From: Bog-473 sp963807675
GTDB taxonomy: Bacteria; Actinomycetota; Acidimicrobiia; Acidimicrobiales; RAAP-2
Length of the DNA: 64,000 nucleotides
NCBI GenBank assembly: GCA_963807675.1
Contig: CAWECP010000001.1
Coordinates: 62,001-126,000, forward strand
Direction: 5' to 3'
Shown: positions 47,328 through 56,148 of the stretch, piece after piece
How the letters are laid out: each line of letters begins with the position of its first letter
Numbering within the stretch: position 1 is the stretch's first letter
Position numbers and translations under genes: made by a program
Notes under the pieces: model-generated
Databases searched by the model: none
Told to the model about the DNA's origin: nothing
What the model saw: the letters and a program-made list of their open reading frames with translations, nothing else

Positions 47328-47469
47328 GGCGGAGGTTTAATTCCAAGCTAAGTGACTGTCCCAAATATCCGCGCTGTTGATGACGGGTTGCTACCCTGCT
47401 TCGCCATCGGGGCTGCTGTTGAGGCAAGTCCATTGGCGAGCACAGGTCAACAGTGAGCGGAGGTGGCGC

Positions 47470-48060
47470 ATGGATTGGGCATTGTTGGCACCACTGTCAC
47501 CCGAAGAGCGGCGAGAGCTCTTGTCGATGCCATGCACCTCGTGGAGCGTGGCCATGTCGCCATGAAAATCACCACTCCCCGCGGCGATGTCGCCACCCTG
47601 CTCGTCAGCGGGCCCGGCTCCTACTTCGGAGAGCTCGCCCTCCTGTCGGACTCGCCCCGCCGGAACGCGACCGTGATCGCCCTCGATGCCACCGAGACGC
47701 ACCTTGCATAGGGACCGGTTCGACGAGCTCAGGACACAACACCCGGCGATCGAGCGGATCCTGAGCTCCGCACTGGCGGACGAGGTGAGACGCCTTTCGG
47801 GCCTCTTGGCCGAGGCGCACTTCATTTCGGCCGAGGTGCGTACCTATCGCCGCCTGCTCGAGCTCGAGCGGATCTTCGGAGGCGACCCGCCGACCGTCGT
47901 GCCGCTCACCCAGGACGACCTGGCCTCACTGGCCGGCACCACGCGGACCACCGTGAACCGACTGCTCGGCGCCGCTCAGGACGCCGGCGCCGTGAAGCTC
48001 GGACGCCGCACCGTCGAGGTGCTCGACCTCGACTGGCTAGAGCGCAAGGCCCGGGCCTAA
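47470..48060 (+). pseudogene. Crp/Fnr-type regulator, decayed
   Basis: Three pieces of one protein: MDWALLAPLSPEERRELL (ATG 47470 behind GGAGG), then HLVERGHVAMKITTPRGDVA with SGPGSYFGELALLSDSPRRN (the cNMP fold), then from about 47705 RDRFDELRTQHPAIE and a Crp winged helix (LTQDDLASLAGTTRTTVNRL). Roughly 25 codons of the first beta-roll are missing between the first two pieces and a one-base shift separates the last two. The C-terminal DNA-binding part is intact. It is not one of the two stand-alone cNMP proteins. Confidence 0.75.
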
Positions 48061-48136
48061 CCGTTCTGCCCCGGCCCATTGGGCTAATGCAGCTGGGCGT
48101 CTCAGCGGGTGCGGTCTGACCGGGTTGGTCGTCCGC

Positions 48137-49220
48137 TCATCGGTCAGGTTGGGAACAGGTCGCTTGGTAGGGCTCGAACTTGCCGACGTCCGACGACCAC
48201 TCGGCCGCGGTGAGATCCCGGTTCGCCTCCCGGCACGCCGCAGCCATCAACGTGGGGAGATCAGCGGCCTTCCATGTCGTGAGATCGAGGGTTGCTGCGT
48301 GGATGCCGAAGGGGCCGCTGACGACGGTCAGGCCATCGCTGCGCTGGACGATGTCCCAGGCGATGCGGGTCTGCGCATCGAAGGGAAGGCTGTAGAGGAC
48401 GGTCCCGTTCGTCGTCGAGACGACATCGATCCCGCCGGTCGAGCTCTGGCGGTACAGCGTCCCATTGGGCCCGAACCACACCGGGCCGAACGGCGCCCGG
48501 ACGCTCCAGAGGCGCTTGCCCGACCCGAGGTCCCACATGGCCAGGCCGTTGTAGCCCGAGATCACGACGTGGGAGAGCGAGGCGTCGCCCCCGAAGCACG
48601 GGCACCCGCTCGGATAGGTGAACTGGTCCAGCGGAGCGTCGATCTTGCGTACTTGGGCCCAGCCCGACGCCGTCCGTCGATACGAGATGATGACCGGCGC
48701 GTTCCCCGTCGAATAGGTCAGCACCATGGCGGCCAACCTCTGACCTGACGCCGCCAGGATGGTCTTCTCGAAGATGGCGCCGGGGGGCGTCACGGCCTTC
48801 TCCCGGTGCACCGTGGCGTCGTGGAGCACCCAGGTGCGCGCCGTGCCGTTGTGCGATGCGACGATGGTGCCCGAGGCGAGGGTGCCGGCGAAGCTGACGC
48901 TCGAGGGGCAGAGGAGCTCGTTGCAGGGTCCGGTTGAGGGGAGCGACGCGATCACGCTCCCGTCATGCGCAGCGTCGCAGCTCGAGGGACCCGTCTGAGT
49001 AGGCAACGACGAAGGCGTCAGACCCCGCCCCGAAGGCGACCTGGGTCGGCGTCTTGGCCGGCACGGCGAGAGGCACCGTCACGGCGCTGGCGGTGCCTCT
49101 CAAGTGGGCGATGCGCAGCAAGTCCCCCACGCTCACGAGGAGTCTCCCGTCGGGAGAGAGGGCGGAGACGGATCCCGACGCCTTCTGCGATGGCACTACT
49201 TTGCGCGACCGGCCGGTCAA
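48137..49220 (-). pseudogene. WD40-type propeller, C-terminal remnant
   Basis: Two frames. The upstream part (49220 to about 48963) has SALSPDGRLLVSVGDLLRIA and AYSDGSLELRRCA; the downstream part (49006-48137) continues with propeller blades (GYNGLAMWDLGSGKRLWSVR) and ends TAAEWSSDVGKFEPYQATC. That ending resembles the closing segment of actinobacterial WD40 proteins attached to nSTAND or BTAD domains. The N-terminal ATPase/regulatory part is absent, so this is a fragment. Confidence 0.6.
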
Positions 49221-49780
49221 AGTGGTGGACGCTGGACGCGGCCCCCGGATTGTTGCCGGTCACAGCACTAGCAAGGGATCGACAGACAGGGAACCGCGAC
49301 ACTCAGCTTGGACTCAGCAAGCCAGCCGGACCGTCTCGTTCCTCGAAGTCGTGTGCTAGACCCGACAGAGGAGTCTGTCTTGACCCTCGTCGGATGGGCT
49401 TCGCGGCAAGTTCTTGACCGGCTGGGCATGCAGCTCACCGCGGAAGCGGACGGGTCGGCCGCAGTGCTGCCTGTCGGGCGCTCGACCCGGAGGCTGTCCG
49501 CCTTGCCGTGGTCGCGTCGGTGGGGCACGTCGACACCGGTTATGACAGTTTGCTCATGTCCGGTGTGAACCGAAACCAGGCAAGAAGAGTGCGGTTGATC
49601 GGGTACTCGAGGCCTGGTCGAAGTGACGTCTTGTCCCAACAGTTGTCCCAACAATTCGGGTCCCAGTCTGTCCCGCCCGGTCCCGCTGTATCCGAGGGAG
49701 CCGACCCGGGCGCCTCCTGACCAGGACGGAGCGAGATCGAGCGGGACCGAGCGGGACGGAGTGGGATTCCGTGCACCCAC
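49221..49780. other. 560 bp island end without a gene
   Basis: No supported gene. It contains the 49632-49653 repeat pair and a purine-rich stretch of GAGCGGGA-type repeats at about 49730-49765, immediately before the partial tRNA. Open frames on the minus strand that read SDSNRRPAHYE are antisense translations of the tRNA fragment. Confidence 0.5.
49632..49653 (+). repeat. Tandem TGTCCCAACA pair upstream of the partial tRNA
   Basis: TGTCCCAACA at 49632-49641 and 49644-49653, 12-bp period, both perfect. They lie inside the island, 127 bp before the tRNA-Thr fragment. The following bases (TTCGGGTCCCAGT) resemble those after the degenerate pair at 53487 (ACTGGGTCCCAGC), so the two sites are homologous over more than the 10-mers. 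Confidence 0.65.
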
Positions 49781-49825
49781 CTCGTAATGCGCAGGTCGTC
49801 GGTTCGAGTCCGACCTCAGGCTCCA
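49781..49825 (+). repeat. Partial tRNA-Thr 3' end (attachment-site duplicate)
   Basis: The segment from the anticodon loop (CTCGTAATGC) through CCA duplicates the tRNA-Thr at 36800 with four substitutions in the T arm. Here the T stem is perfectly paired (GTCGG / CCGAC). No 5' half is present. Together with the intact gene it marks the two ends of a roughly 13-kb island. This copy may be the original chromosomal 3' end. Confidence 0.85.
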
Positions 49826-49874
49826 AAAGCGCTGGTCATGGCAATATTTGGCAGGCCAGCATCGGACAGCGCAT

Positions 49875-49896
49875 TGTCCCAACAACTGTCCCAACG
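49875..49896 (+). repeat. Tandem TGTCCCAAC[A/G] pair after the partial tRNA
   Basis: TGTCCCAACA at 49875-49884 and TGTCCCAACG at 49887-49896, at the same distance from the tRNA 3' end as the pair at 36927. The shared flank CAGCGCATT shows that both descend from one site. Its presence outside the island suggests a second, tandem integration further right. Confidence 0.6.
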
Positions 49897-49937
49897 AATT
49901 CGGCTCTGAAGGTCCTCCAGGTGCCGAGTCGCGAAGC

Positions 49938-52025
49938 CTACGAGCCACTGGCCGCGATGATGGGGCCGTTGAGGTGCGTGCCCGACATGTCCCCGTCGGC
50001 CGGAGCGTCACCGAAGGTGAAGACCTTGCCCAGGGCGTCGGCCACCCAATAGCCGCCGTTGTCCGAGGTGGCGAAGATCGCCGTGGCCGGGTTGAGACCA
50101 CCGGTCGGCCCCGGCGTCACGTTGCCGAGGCCTCCGTTGGCGTCGCCGTAGGCGAAGACCTGGCCGTTGGCGTCGAGGATGTAGTAGCCGCCACCGTCCG
50201 GGGTGGCCACCGCTGAGGTGATGGCCGAGGACTGCGGGCCCGGCGCCCCGTAGTACGGGCGCGTCGCCGAAGGTGTAGACGTTGCCGGTCTTGGTCACCA
50301 GCCAGTAGCCGTTGCCGCTGGCGTCGGGCATGACGGCGACCGCGGCACCCGAACAGCCCCCGATGCCCGGGCAGCGACCCGGCGAAGTGGGCGTCGCCGA
50401 AGGCGAAGACGCCGCCGTCGGAGGCCACCATGAAATAGCCACCCTGGTCGTGGCTCGGCACCATGCCGACGATTGGGGCGTTGAGCGAGTTGGGCAGACC
50501 GGAGCCGGCCGGGTGTAGGCCGAGCCCGGGGATCGAGCCGTAGAAGGTGGTGTCGCCGAAGCTGAACACCCCACCGTCGGCCGCGTCGAGCCAGTAGCCG
50601 CCGCGGTCAGCGGTGGGCACGATGCCGACCACCGGGCGCTGGAGCGGGATGCCGCCCATCGAGCCGTAGAACCCGGCGTAGCCGAAGTTGAAGATCCCAC
50701 CGTCAGAACCCACCAGCCAGTAGCCGTGCGAAGCCGGCGAGACTGGAGGAGCACCGCCACTAGAGGATGGAGACGACACCGGTTGGCCTACCCAGCTGCA
50801 AGTGTCGATCTCCCCTAGCTCACAGGTAGGCAGGTACGGCTCTTCCGAGTTCCACGCGTCATCGATGGCCGGCTGGTCGTAGCCATATCCATAAGCGACT
50901 GCTACATCTTCCCAGCCCGAGCTGGGGGAGGAGCCCGCCCCGAGCACGCAAGGCCCCGAACACGGCCCTTGGAAGAGTAGGCTGTTGCGGTGACCCCAGC
51001 AACCGCTGGAGCTGGGAGTCGTACGGTCCGCGTTGTTACTCCCGTAGCCGTCGTCGTATATCCAACTGTACGTTGCGAGCGTTGGAACTAACGGAGATGA
51101 GATGGCCACTCCGCTGACGAACGTATAGGCGCCTTCACCGGTACCGTTTGCTGTCAGCATGCTGGTCCAGTCCGACGGCTCCGAGGGGTCCGTGGATTCA
51201 GCCGCAGCGGAGGTAGCTTCGTTGTTCAGGTCGTCGTTGGTCCCGACGAATGGAGTCTCGTCTCGGGCTAGCCGCTCAAGATTGATCACCACGAGGAACT
51301 GCGTTGGTAGTGACAGGCCGTTCCAGTTGGAGGGCAGGATGATCGGCCCCAGCCCTTCGGCCTGACGGCCGGCGTTGATAATGCCCACCGCGTAGCAGTC
51401 TTGGGCGCTCAGCTGGCTTGGGCAACCCGACGGTGGAGTGCCCGGGTCGATGTCCGAACTCGGGTCGTTCGGAGGGATGATCCCAACCTCAGGAGAGGTC
51501 GACACCTGCACCGAAGTCGAGTCATAGGTGGTCGAGCCGCCATTTGTCCATGCGGCCGACAACGTGAACTGCCCCACCGACGATCCAACCCACATCGGAA
51601 CGGCGTACGCTGTTCCCAACGAATCGGTGCCAGCGGCATAGGAGCCGTCCGAGCTGAACTCGTCGTCGAACGACGCCGTTGCGGTCCCGTTGGTCAGAGT
51701 GAATGCAATGTCTTGTCCAGCGGGAATGTCAGCCCCGCCACAGGTGACCGTGGCGGATGGTCCGTTCTGCGCAGTCTGACCCGCTGGAACCGGATTCTCG
51801 ACGGTAATCGTTATGGCGATCGTCCCGGAACCATCGCCACTGGGGCAGGTTGGAGCGTCGTGCCGCGATTTCCGCGGCTGAGGCAGGACATGGAGGTATC
51901 GCTGCACCGGTAAGTGCGCAGCCCGCAATCGCTGACAAACAAGCTACGACAACAAGGGGTCGAGCGCCGTCAACTCTTAGTGGTCCGGTCGACGACCTCC
52001 GCCGGGTCAGGAATCCACTGCTCAA
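49938..52025 (-). pseudogene. Secreted CAP-domain protein with Acidimicrobiia-type propeller repeats, frameshifted
   Basis: TTG 52025 follows AGGAGG (8 bp) and opens a basic N-terminus plus signal helix (LVVVACLSAIAGCALTGAA). After a shift at about 51860 come an Ig-like region, a CAP/SCP domain (NLERLARDETPFVG, TYSWIYDDGYG, SGCWGHRNSLL) and about five repeats of the type GYWLVGSDGGIFNFGYAGFY. Further one-base shifts at about 50395 and 50265 are needed to read through to the stop at 49938. The repeats probably form a surface beta-propeller. Three indels could be decay or sequence error. Confidence 0.75.
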
Positions 52026-52426
52026 ACGCACCGCCTCCTTCAGGTCTGCCGTCGCCCAGGACCAGCCACACGCCAAACACTAGATGGCCGCACACGCCGC
52101 ACGGGCTCATATGAGGGCATCAGAGCACGCAATGACAGTTTCAGTTTCACATGCGGCAAGCAATCGGCGCCAACTCGCACTCGAGAAGGTATCCACCCAT
52201 CGGAGAAACCTTCAACAGCGGGCATTCACTGAGGCGACCCCACAAATGCTCGCTGAGGCGGATCGTCGACAAGTCGGATTCTTCGCAAGACGACCGCTCG
52301 CACCCGGTCCGCGCCACCCTAAGTTTGATCTCCCTCTATACCTACTGCCGAAGCGAAAGTTGAGGTACCGACAGACCGCTAGTAGCCGCAGAAGCAAGTA
52401 GTCAACCGGGACTGCACAACCAAGTG
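52026..52426. other. About 400 bp, no supported gene
   Basis: A 105-codon frame (52084-52401, plus strand) is open but has no domain, no ribosome site and a composition like random translation of this moderately GC-rich DNA. I see no RNA gene or repeat. Confidence 0.4.
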
Positions 52427-52750
52427 CTAATATGTCCGCACCTCCTCTCCGGGGCCGCCCTCGAGATCGAAGATCAGGCGATAGGTCAGCCGGGTGAGCT
52501 GGCCACCCGACACGCCCGGAAACCAGACTGGTATCACGGAAGCGACCGCCATGCCGATGGTCGGACCACTGAGGATCGCCGCCGCCAGGTCATCGGTTGC
52601 AACCCGCACTATGGCCGGGTCCTCACGGCGCGCTCCTCCGGGGTTGACGGCGAACATGGCCTCGGAGACGGCGAGATGGACCCTCGGGACCGGGCCGTCG
52701 TTGAGCAGCTCTTCGATCTCGCGGAGGTAACCAGATGAGCAATAGGACAT
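52427..52750 (-). CDS. Small hypothetical protein
   Basis: About 107 residues from ATG 52750 (MSYCSSGYLREIEELLNDGP); an ATG at 52759 preceded by AAAGG is an alternative. The middle (VPRVHLAVSEAMFAVNPGGA ... IVRVATDDLAAAI) and the hydrophobic IGMAVASVIPVWFPGV are plausible protein. Not recognised. It may follow the J-protein gene on the same strand as part of one transcript. Confidence 0.4.
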   Translation of the reverse strand: MSYCSSGYLREIEELLNDGPVPRVHLAVSEAMFAVNPGGARREDPAIVRVATDDLAAAILSGPTIGMAVASVIPVWFPGVSGGQLTRLTYRLIFDLEGGPGEEVRTY

Positions 52751-52939
52751 GGGATGCATCCTTTCGACGCCGCGAGAACCCCTCGCAGTCGCTCTGTTGG
52801 CATCCCACGTCGAAAGTGGGATCGTCATGGTGACCGACTGGGCTCAGGATGTCAACCCTCTTGCTGGGGCCGAGACGTGCGCGGGAGCGAAGCCGGCGAG
52901 TCGCCCGACGACTCCGAAGGGAGTTCGCCCACAGCCAGT

Positions 52940-53454
52940 TCAGAGCCGCGAGCGTGCCCGCCGAAGTGTGAACAGCACCCCCGAGAGTACGAGGGTCACG
53001 CCTCCAAGAAAGCCGACATCGACACTGTCCGAAAGGGAGGCCACCGCCATGAGGGCGATCCCGACCGCGCCCAAGCCAAGACTGGGTGGGTGCCAAAGAG
53101 GGTGGCCGAGGACGGCCGGACGTGAGTTTGCCGTGACCGGGCCGCACTTTCGGGCCGTGGTTCGCTCTGGGGCGGTCCCGCTGTTCCGCCCTCGTCGGGC
53201 TTCTCTGAGCCCGACGACCCCACTCGGCCCGGTGCTCTGGCGTCGGGGGTCTGTCGAATGCTCCGGTCGTAAGCCGCCCGGCGGTCGGGGTCGCGCAATG
53301 TGTCGTAGGCGTCGTGGACCTGGCGGAACAGCGAATCGGACCCTCCTTGGTCAGGGTGGACCCTCTGGCTCACGCGCCGGAATGCCGCCTTGATCTCGTT
53401 GGCGTCCGCCCCTTCGGGAACACCCAAGATCTCGTAGTAGGAATCCCCGCCCAT
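52940..53454 (-). pseudogene. J-domain protein with C-terminal membrane hairpin, frameshifted
   Basis: ATG 53454 follows GGAGG. The J domain (SYYEILGVPEGADANEIKAA ... VHPDQGG) keeps the HPD motif that stimulates DnaK. A charged Ser/Pro-rich linker follows. At about 53088 one base is missing from a C run; the continuing frame reads GLGAVGIALMAVASLSD and GFLGGVTLVLSGVLFTLRR, two membrane helices ending at TGA 52940. The intact form would be a small membrane-tethered J-protein, recruiting DnaK to the membrane. Confidence 0.75.
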
Positions 53455-53486
53455 GAAAACCTCCGTCGGCATTCTCCCAATGGTGT

Positions 53487-53507
53487 CGTCCCAACACTGT
53501 CTCAACA
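53487..53507 (+). repeat. Degenerate CCCAACA-type repeat pair
   Basis: CGTCCCAACA at 53487-53496 and TGTCTCAACA at 53498-53507, 11-bp period, followed by ACTGGGTCCCAG as at 49654. It may be the far end of a second element between 49.8 and 53.5 kb. It lies just upstream of the J-protein start. Confidence 0.45.
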
Positions 53508-53657
53508 ACTGGGTCCCAGCCCAGTCGCTCGCACTCAGACCCAGGCAACCGGTCGGAGAACCGGATGACCCTGACGAAGCGGGATTCCATCGACCCGCAC
53601 CGTATTGCACTGCTTATAGTCCTCGGCCTGTATGGCTGCGGACACCGGGCTATGCCG

Positions 53658-53702
53658 TGCAACAGCGTGCAACAGGCAAAATCGGACCCATTTCGTGCAA
53701 CA
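53658..53702 (+). repeat. TGCAACA repeats left of the tRNA-Gly fragment
   Basis: TGCAACA at 53658-53664, 53668-53674 and 53696-53702. The first two have a 10-bp period with GCG between them. With the pair at 53926-53943 they surround the tRNA-Gly remnant, mirroring the arrangement at the tRNA-Thr site but with a different sequence. Confidence 0.55.
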
Positions 53703-53806
53703 AGCAAGAACAGGAGGGGACAACAGAAACCAACAGAGCTCAAGTGATTTTCTGCATGAGCAGCACTTTTCCAGATTATGCCAGCTCATAAAATGGGCCT
53801 CAAAGG

Positions 53807-53849
53807 GCTTCCCAAGCTAAGAACGCGGGTTCGATTCCCGTCGCCCGCT
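53807..53849 (+). repeat. Partial tRNA-Gly(CCC) 3' end
   Basis: GCTTCCCAAGC (anticodon loop with CCC), AACGCGGG, TTCGATT and CCCGTCGCCCGCT correspond to the 3' half of a tRNA-Gly(CCC). The D arm and acceptor 5' strand are missing and CCA is replaced by CTC. It looks like an attachment-site footprint; the intact tRNA-Gly gene is not in this window. Confidence 0.75.
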
Positions 53850-53925
53850 CTCTTCAAACATCGCAGGTCAGGGCCACTGCCGGAAGGGGCGCCGGCTCCC
53901 CGATGACCCGCCGAATTCGTCGTCG

Positions 53926-53943
53926 TGCAACAAGCGTGCAACA
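53926..53943 (+). repeat. TGCAACA repeat pair right of the tRNA-Gly fragment
   Basis: TGCAACA at 53926-53932 and 53937-53943, 11-bp period, 77 bp past the tRNA-Gly remnant. It shares AGCGTGCAACA with the left pair. Likely arm-type integrase sites. Confidence 0.55.
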
Positions 53944-54081
53944 CGAAGGGTCGCGTTCTCAGCTACCGAGGCTGAGGACGGGGGTCGAAAGTCGACAACG
54001 AGTCGACATTGCACTGGGCATGGGATTCGAGGAGTGTGATCAGGCAGACCGGCTCCGTCGGCCCAACGAGAGATTCGTCGT

Positions 54082-54798
54082 TTATGGCCCCAGCGAGTTG
54101 TAGACGTTCACTGGGGTACGTGCTGGCAATGTGGTGCCCGCCGGCGGCGACGTGCCGACGATGTAGCCGTTGGGAATGGATCGACTGTGCTCGTTCTCAG
54201 GCACGGCCTCCAAACCGGCCTGTTGAACTGTTCCCATTCCGGTAGGGGTGCTCATCCCGACGACGTCAGGCACTGTCTCGGTGACACTGGGACACGGAAG
54301 GGTGCTGGTCGTACCGTTCTCACCTGTAATGACGGGCGTGCAGGGCGCCGAGGTGACGCTCTTTCCGAGCGGCACGAAGCCGACCCCTGGGTACATGTGC
54401 CCGACCAGCTTCTTCAGATCCGGCCCGTAGACAGGTGCGACCTCACCCAGCCGCTGGTTCACAGGAGTGTTCACCGGAGACGGCAGGAGGTAGCTTCGCG
54501 GGACGTACCCCACGATCTTGCCGTGGGCGGTGACGCTGATGAAGTCCGGGGCTTGCTTGAGATCGGGCGTCCCGTTGACCGTAGGTATCGGGCCCTTCGT
54601 CAGGTAGATCGTCCCCGCCGCCGCTCCGCCCGCGACGGCGAGCCCCAGCCCGAGCCCGAATACGACTGCGGCGCGCCGCCAGCGCTGCATGATGCGCGCA
54701 CGCCGACTGGTGGCGTAGAGCTCGAGCTGTGCCCTGGCGGCAGCGTGGCGTTCGTGGGGAAGCGATCGCTCCGGCGGCAGATTGAAGAGCGAGCTCAT
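54082..54798 (-). CDS. Membrane protein with PASTA domain, ECF sigma partner
   Basis: 238 residues. A basic cytosolic N-terminus (to about 43) precedes one membrane helix (AAVVFGLGLGLAVAGGAAAG); the exterior part ends in a PASTA domain (PDVVGMSTPTGMGTVQQAGL ... GTSPPAGTTLPARTPVNVY). Its ATG overlaps the sigma-factor stop by ATGA, so it is probably the membrane sensor or anti-sigma factor for that ECF. No zinc-binding anti-sigma motif is visible, so the mechanism is not known. PASTA modules bind cell-wall fragments in other proteins. Confidence 0.8.
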   Translation of the reverse strand: MSSLFNLPPERSLPHERHAAARAQLELYATSRRARIMQRWRRAAVVFGLGLGLAVAGGAAAGTIYLTKGPIPTVNGTPDLKQAPDFISVTAHGKIVGYVPRSYLLPSPVNTPVNQRLGEVAPVYGPDLKKLVGHMYPGVGFVPLGKSVTSAPCTPVITGENGTTSTLPCPSVTETVPDVVGMSTPTGMGTVQQAGLEAVPENEHSRSIPNGYIVGTSPPAGTTLPARTPVNVYNSLGP

Positions 54799-55385
54799 TC
54801 TGGGGTCACCTCCACGTCGAGATCAGATTCCTTGGCGGCGCCAGAACCCCTCAGTGCCGCCCGTGCCCGTGCCAGACGGGACTTCACGGTGCCGGCAGGG
54901 ATTCCAAGCGCGGTGCTTGCTTCGGCGATCGACAGGCCTGACCAGTCGCAGAGTGCGACGACGTCTTGCTCCTCTTGGCGGAGGACTCTCAGACTGTCGA
55001 GCATCACCTTCATCACCCGCTCGTCGTCGAGCCTCGCCGCGATCTCGGCGTCCTCGGCCGGGAAATCGGCGACCTTGGGGAGCTTGCTCAGGAGCCTGCG
55101 ATAGCGGCGTCGTGATCGCTCTGCGTTGCGGATCGCGTTGTTGGCAACCCCCAACAGCCACGGGAGCACGGAGTCCCCCGAGAGTCGAACGTCACGGCGT
55201 CGGCGCCAGGCCTCGAGAAAGACGACGCTGGTCAAGTCCTCGGCAAGCGACCAGTCCGCAGTTCGCCAGAAACAGTGGTTATAGACACGCCGAGCATGTC
55301 GATCAAAGAGTCGGCCAAAGGCTTGGCCGTCATGGGCTGCGACGCGCTTCCAGAGCTCTGAGTCGAGTGGCTCCTCGGATCCCAC
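54795..55385 (-). CDS. ECF-type RNA polymerase sigma factor
   Basis: 196 residues. Region 2 (FGRLFDRHARRVYNHCFWRT, AEDLTSVVFLEAWRRRRDVR, VLPWLLGVANNAIRNAERSR) and region 4 (VVALCDWSGLSIAEASTALG, VKSRLARARAALR) are complete. GTG start at 55385. It is co-translated with the PASTA membrane protein, a standard ECF/regulator arrangement. No autoregulatory promoter was identified upstream. Confidence 0.9.
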   Translation of the reverse strand: MGSEEPLDSELWKRVAAHDGQAFGRLFDRHARRVYNHCFWRTADWSLAEDLTSVVFLEAWRRRRDVRLSGDSVLPWLLGVANNAIRNAERSRRRYRRLLSKLPKVADFPAEDAEIAARLDDERVMKVMLDSLRVLRQEEQDVVALCDWSGLSIAEASTALGIPAGTVKSRLARARAALRGSGAAKESDLDVEVTPE

Positions 55386-55747
55386 ATACTCACTATGTCC
55401 GGCAGATGGATATCGGTTCTTGAGACATCAGAGTTCTGGTTGGTACCGGCTCTGCCGTGTCCCCGAACCGCCAAGTGGGGCGGTCTGCATCTCGGCTCGG
55501 TGGCATGGGGCGAGGGCACGAGCGCCCACGCCGTAGAGCCACGGCAGATCGTCGGAGCCTCCGGCAGGTCCTCTACGACGCCAAAACACCAATAAGACCT
55601 CCGCAGCGGCGTCGGGGGGTCCGAACCGGACTGAATCGCACTCGGCGGCGTCCGTCGGCTGGAAGCTCGTGGACGGACAATGCCCGATGCATGGGGTACC
55701 GAGGAATCAATGGAACCTGTCGGTCTCATCTGGGCAACATCTGTGCG
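55386..55747. other. 362-bp gap between sigma factors
   Basis: A divergent upstream region for the ECF gene at 55385 and the truncated ECF at 55748. Frames crossing it have no recognisable motif. No RNA feature was seen. Confidence 0.4.
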
Positions 55748-55945
55748 GTGGACCCTCTCGATCAGGCCGACGACCGGGTCGTCATCCAGACGTCCCTCCG
55801 CGAGCCAACGGCCTTTGGTGTGATCTTCGATCGCTACGTCCGGGACATCACTCGATTTCTGGCGCGTCGCGCTTCCCCTGAGCACACAGAAGACCTCGTC
55901 GCCGAGACCTTCATCACCGCATTAAACGCGTTCCTGTTTCGTTAG
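55748..55945 (+). pseudogene. ECF sigma factor, region-2 fragment
   Basis: 65 codons starting GTG (VDPLDQADDRVVIQTSLREP). FGVIFDRYVRDITRFLARRA and EDLVAETFITALNAF are region 2.1-2.2, but the frame stops at TAG after FLFR. Regions 2.4 and 4 are not found in the next 200 bp in any frame, so this is a remnant, not a sequencing frameshift. Confidence 0.7.
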
Positions 55946-56148
55946 GACACGTGGAGGCCATCAAATTTCGACCAGAAACAGACGGCCAGTCGAAGGCGCC
56001 TCTGAAATGGGACCTTCCGCCGGTCGGGACGGACGTCGATCCGGTGACCTCACGTTTTCAGGCTTGTAGGACAACCAGGACCGGGCTCGGGACGGCTTTC
56101 GTTAGCCCTTGTCAACTTTCTGGGCCATTCAAGCGTGAACAGTGGTAG

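Larger units (their letters stand above)
45531..47350. mobile_element. IS element with divergent transposase and DUF6788 gene
   Basis: Imperfect inverted repeats AGCTTtcgATTAAACC (45532-45547) and the reverse complement of AGCTTggaATTAAACC (47334-47349) bracket a transposase on the minus strand and a small DUF6788-like gene on the plus strand. Thirteen of 16 bases match. No target duplication was identified, so the exact ends are approximate. Confidence 0.6.

Noticed and set aside
49554..49826. Minus-strand ORFs reading VGLEPTTCALR or SDSNRRPAHYE
   Set aside because: These are antisense translations of the tRNA fragment, a common source of false proteins.
52084..52401. 105-codon plus-strand ORF
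   Set aside because: No domain, no ribosome binding site and basic low-information sequence; not enough to call a gene.
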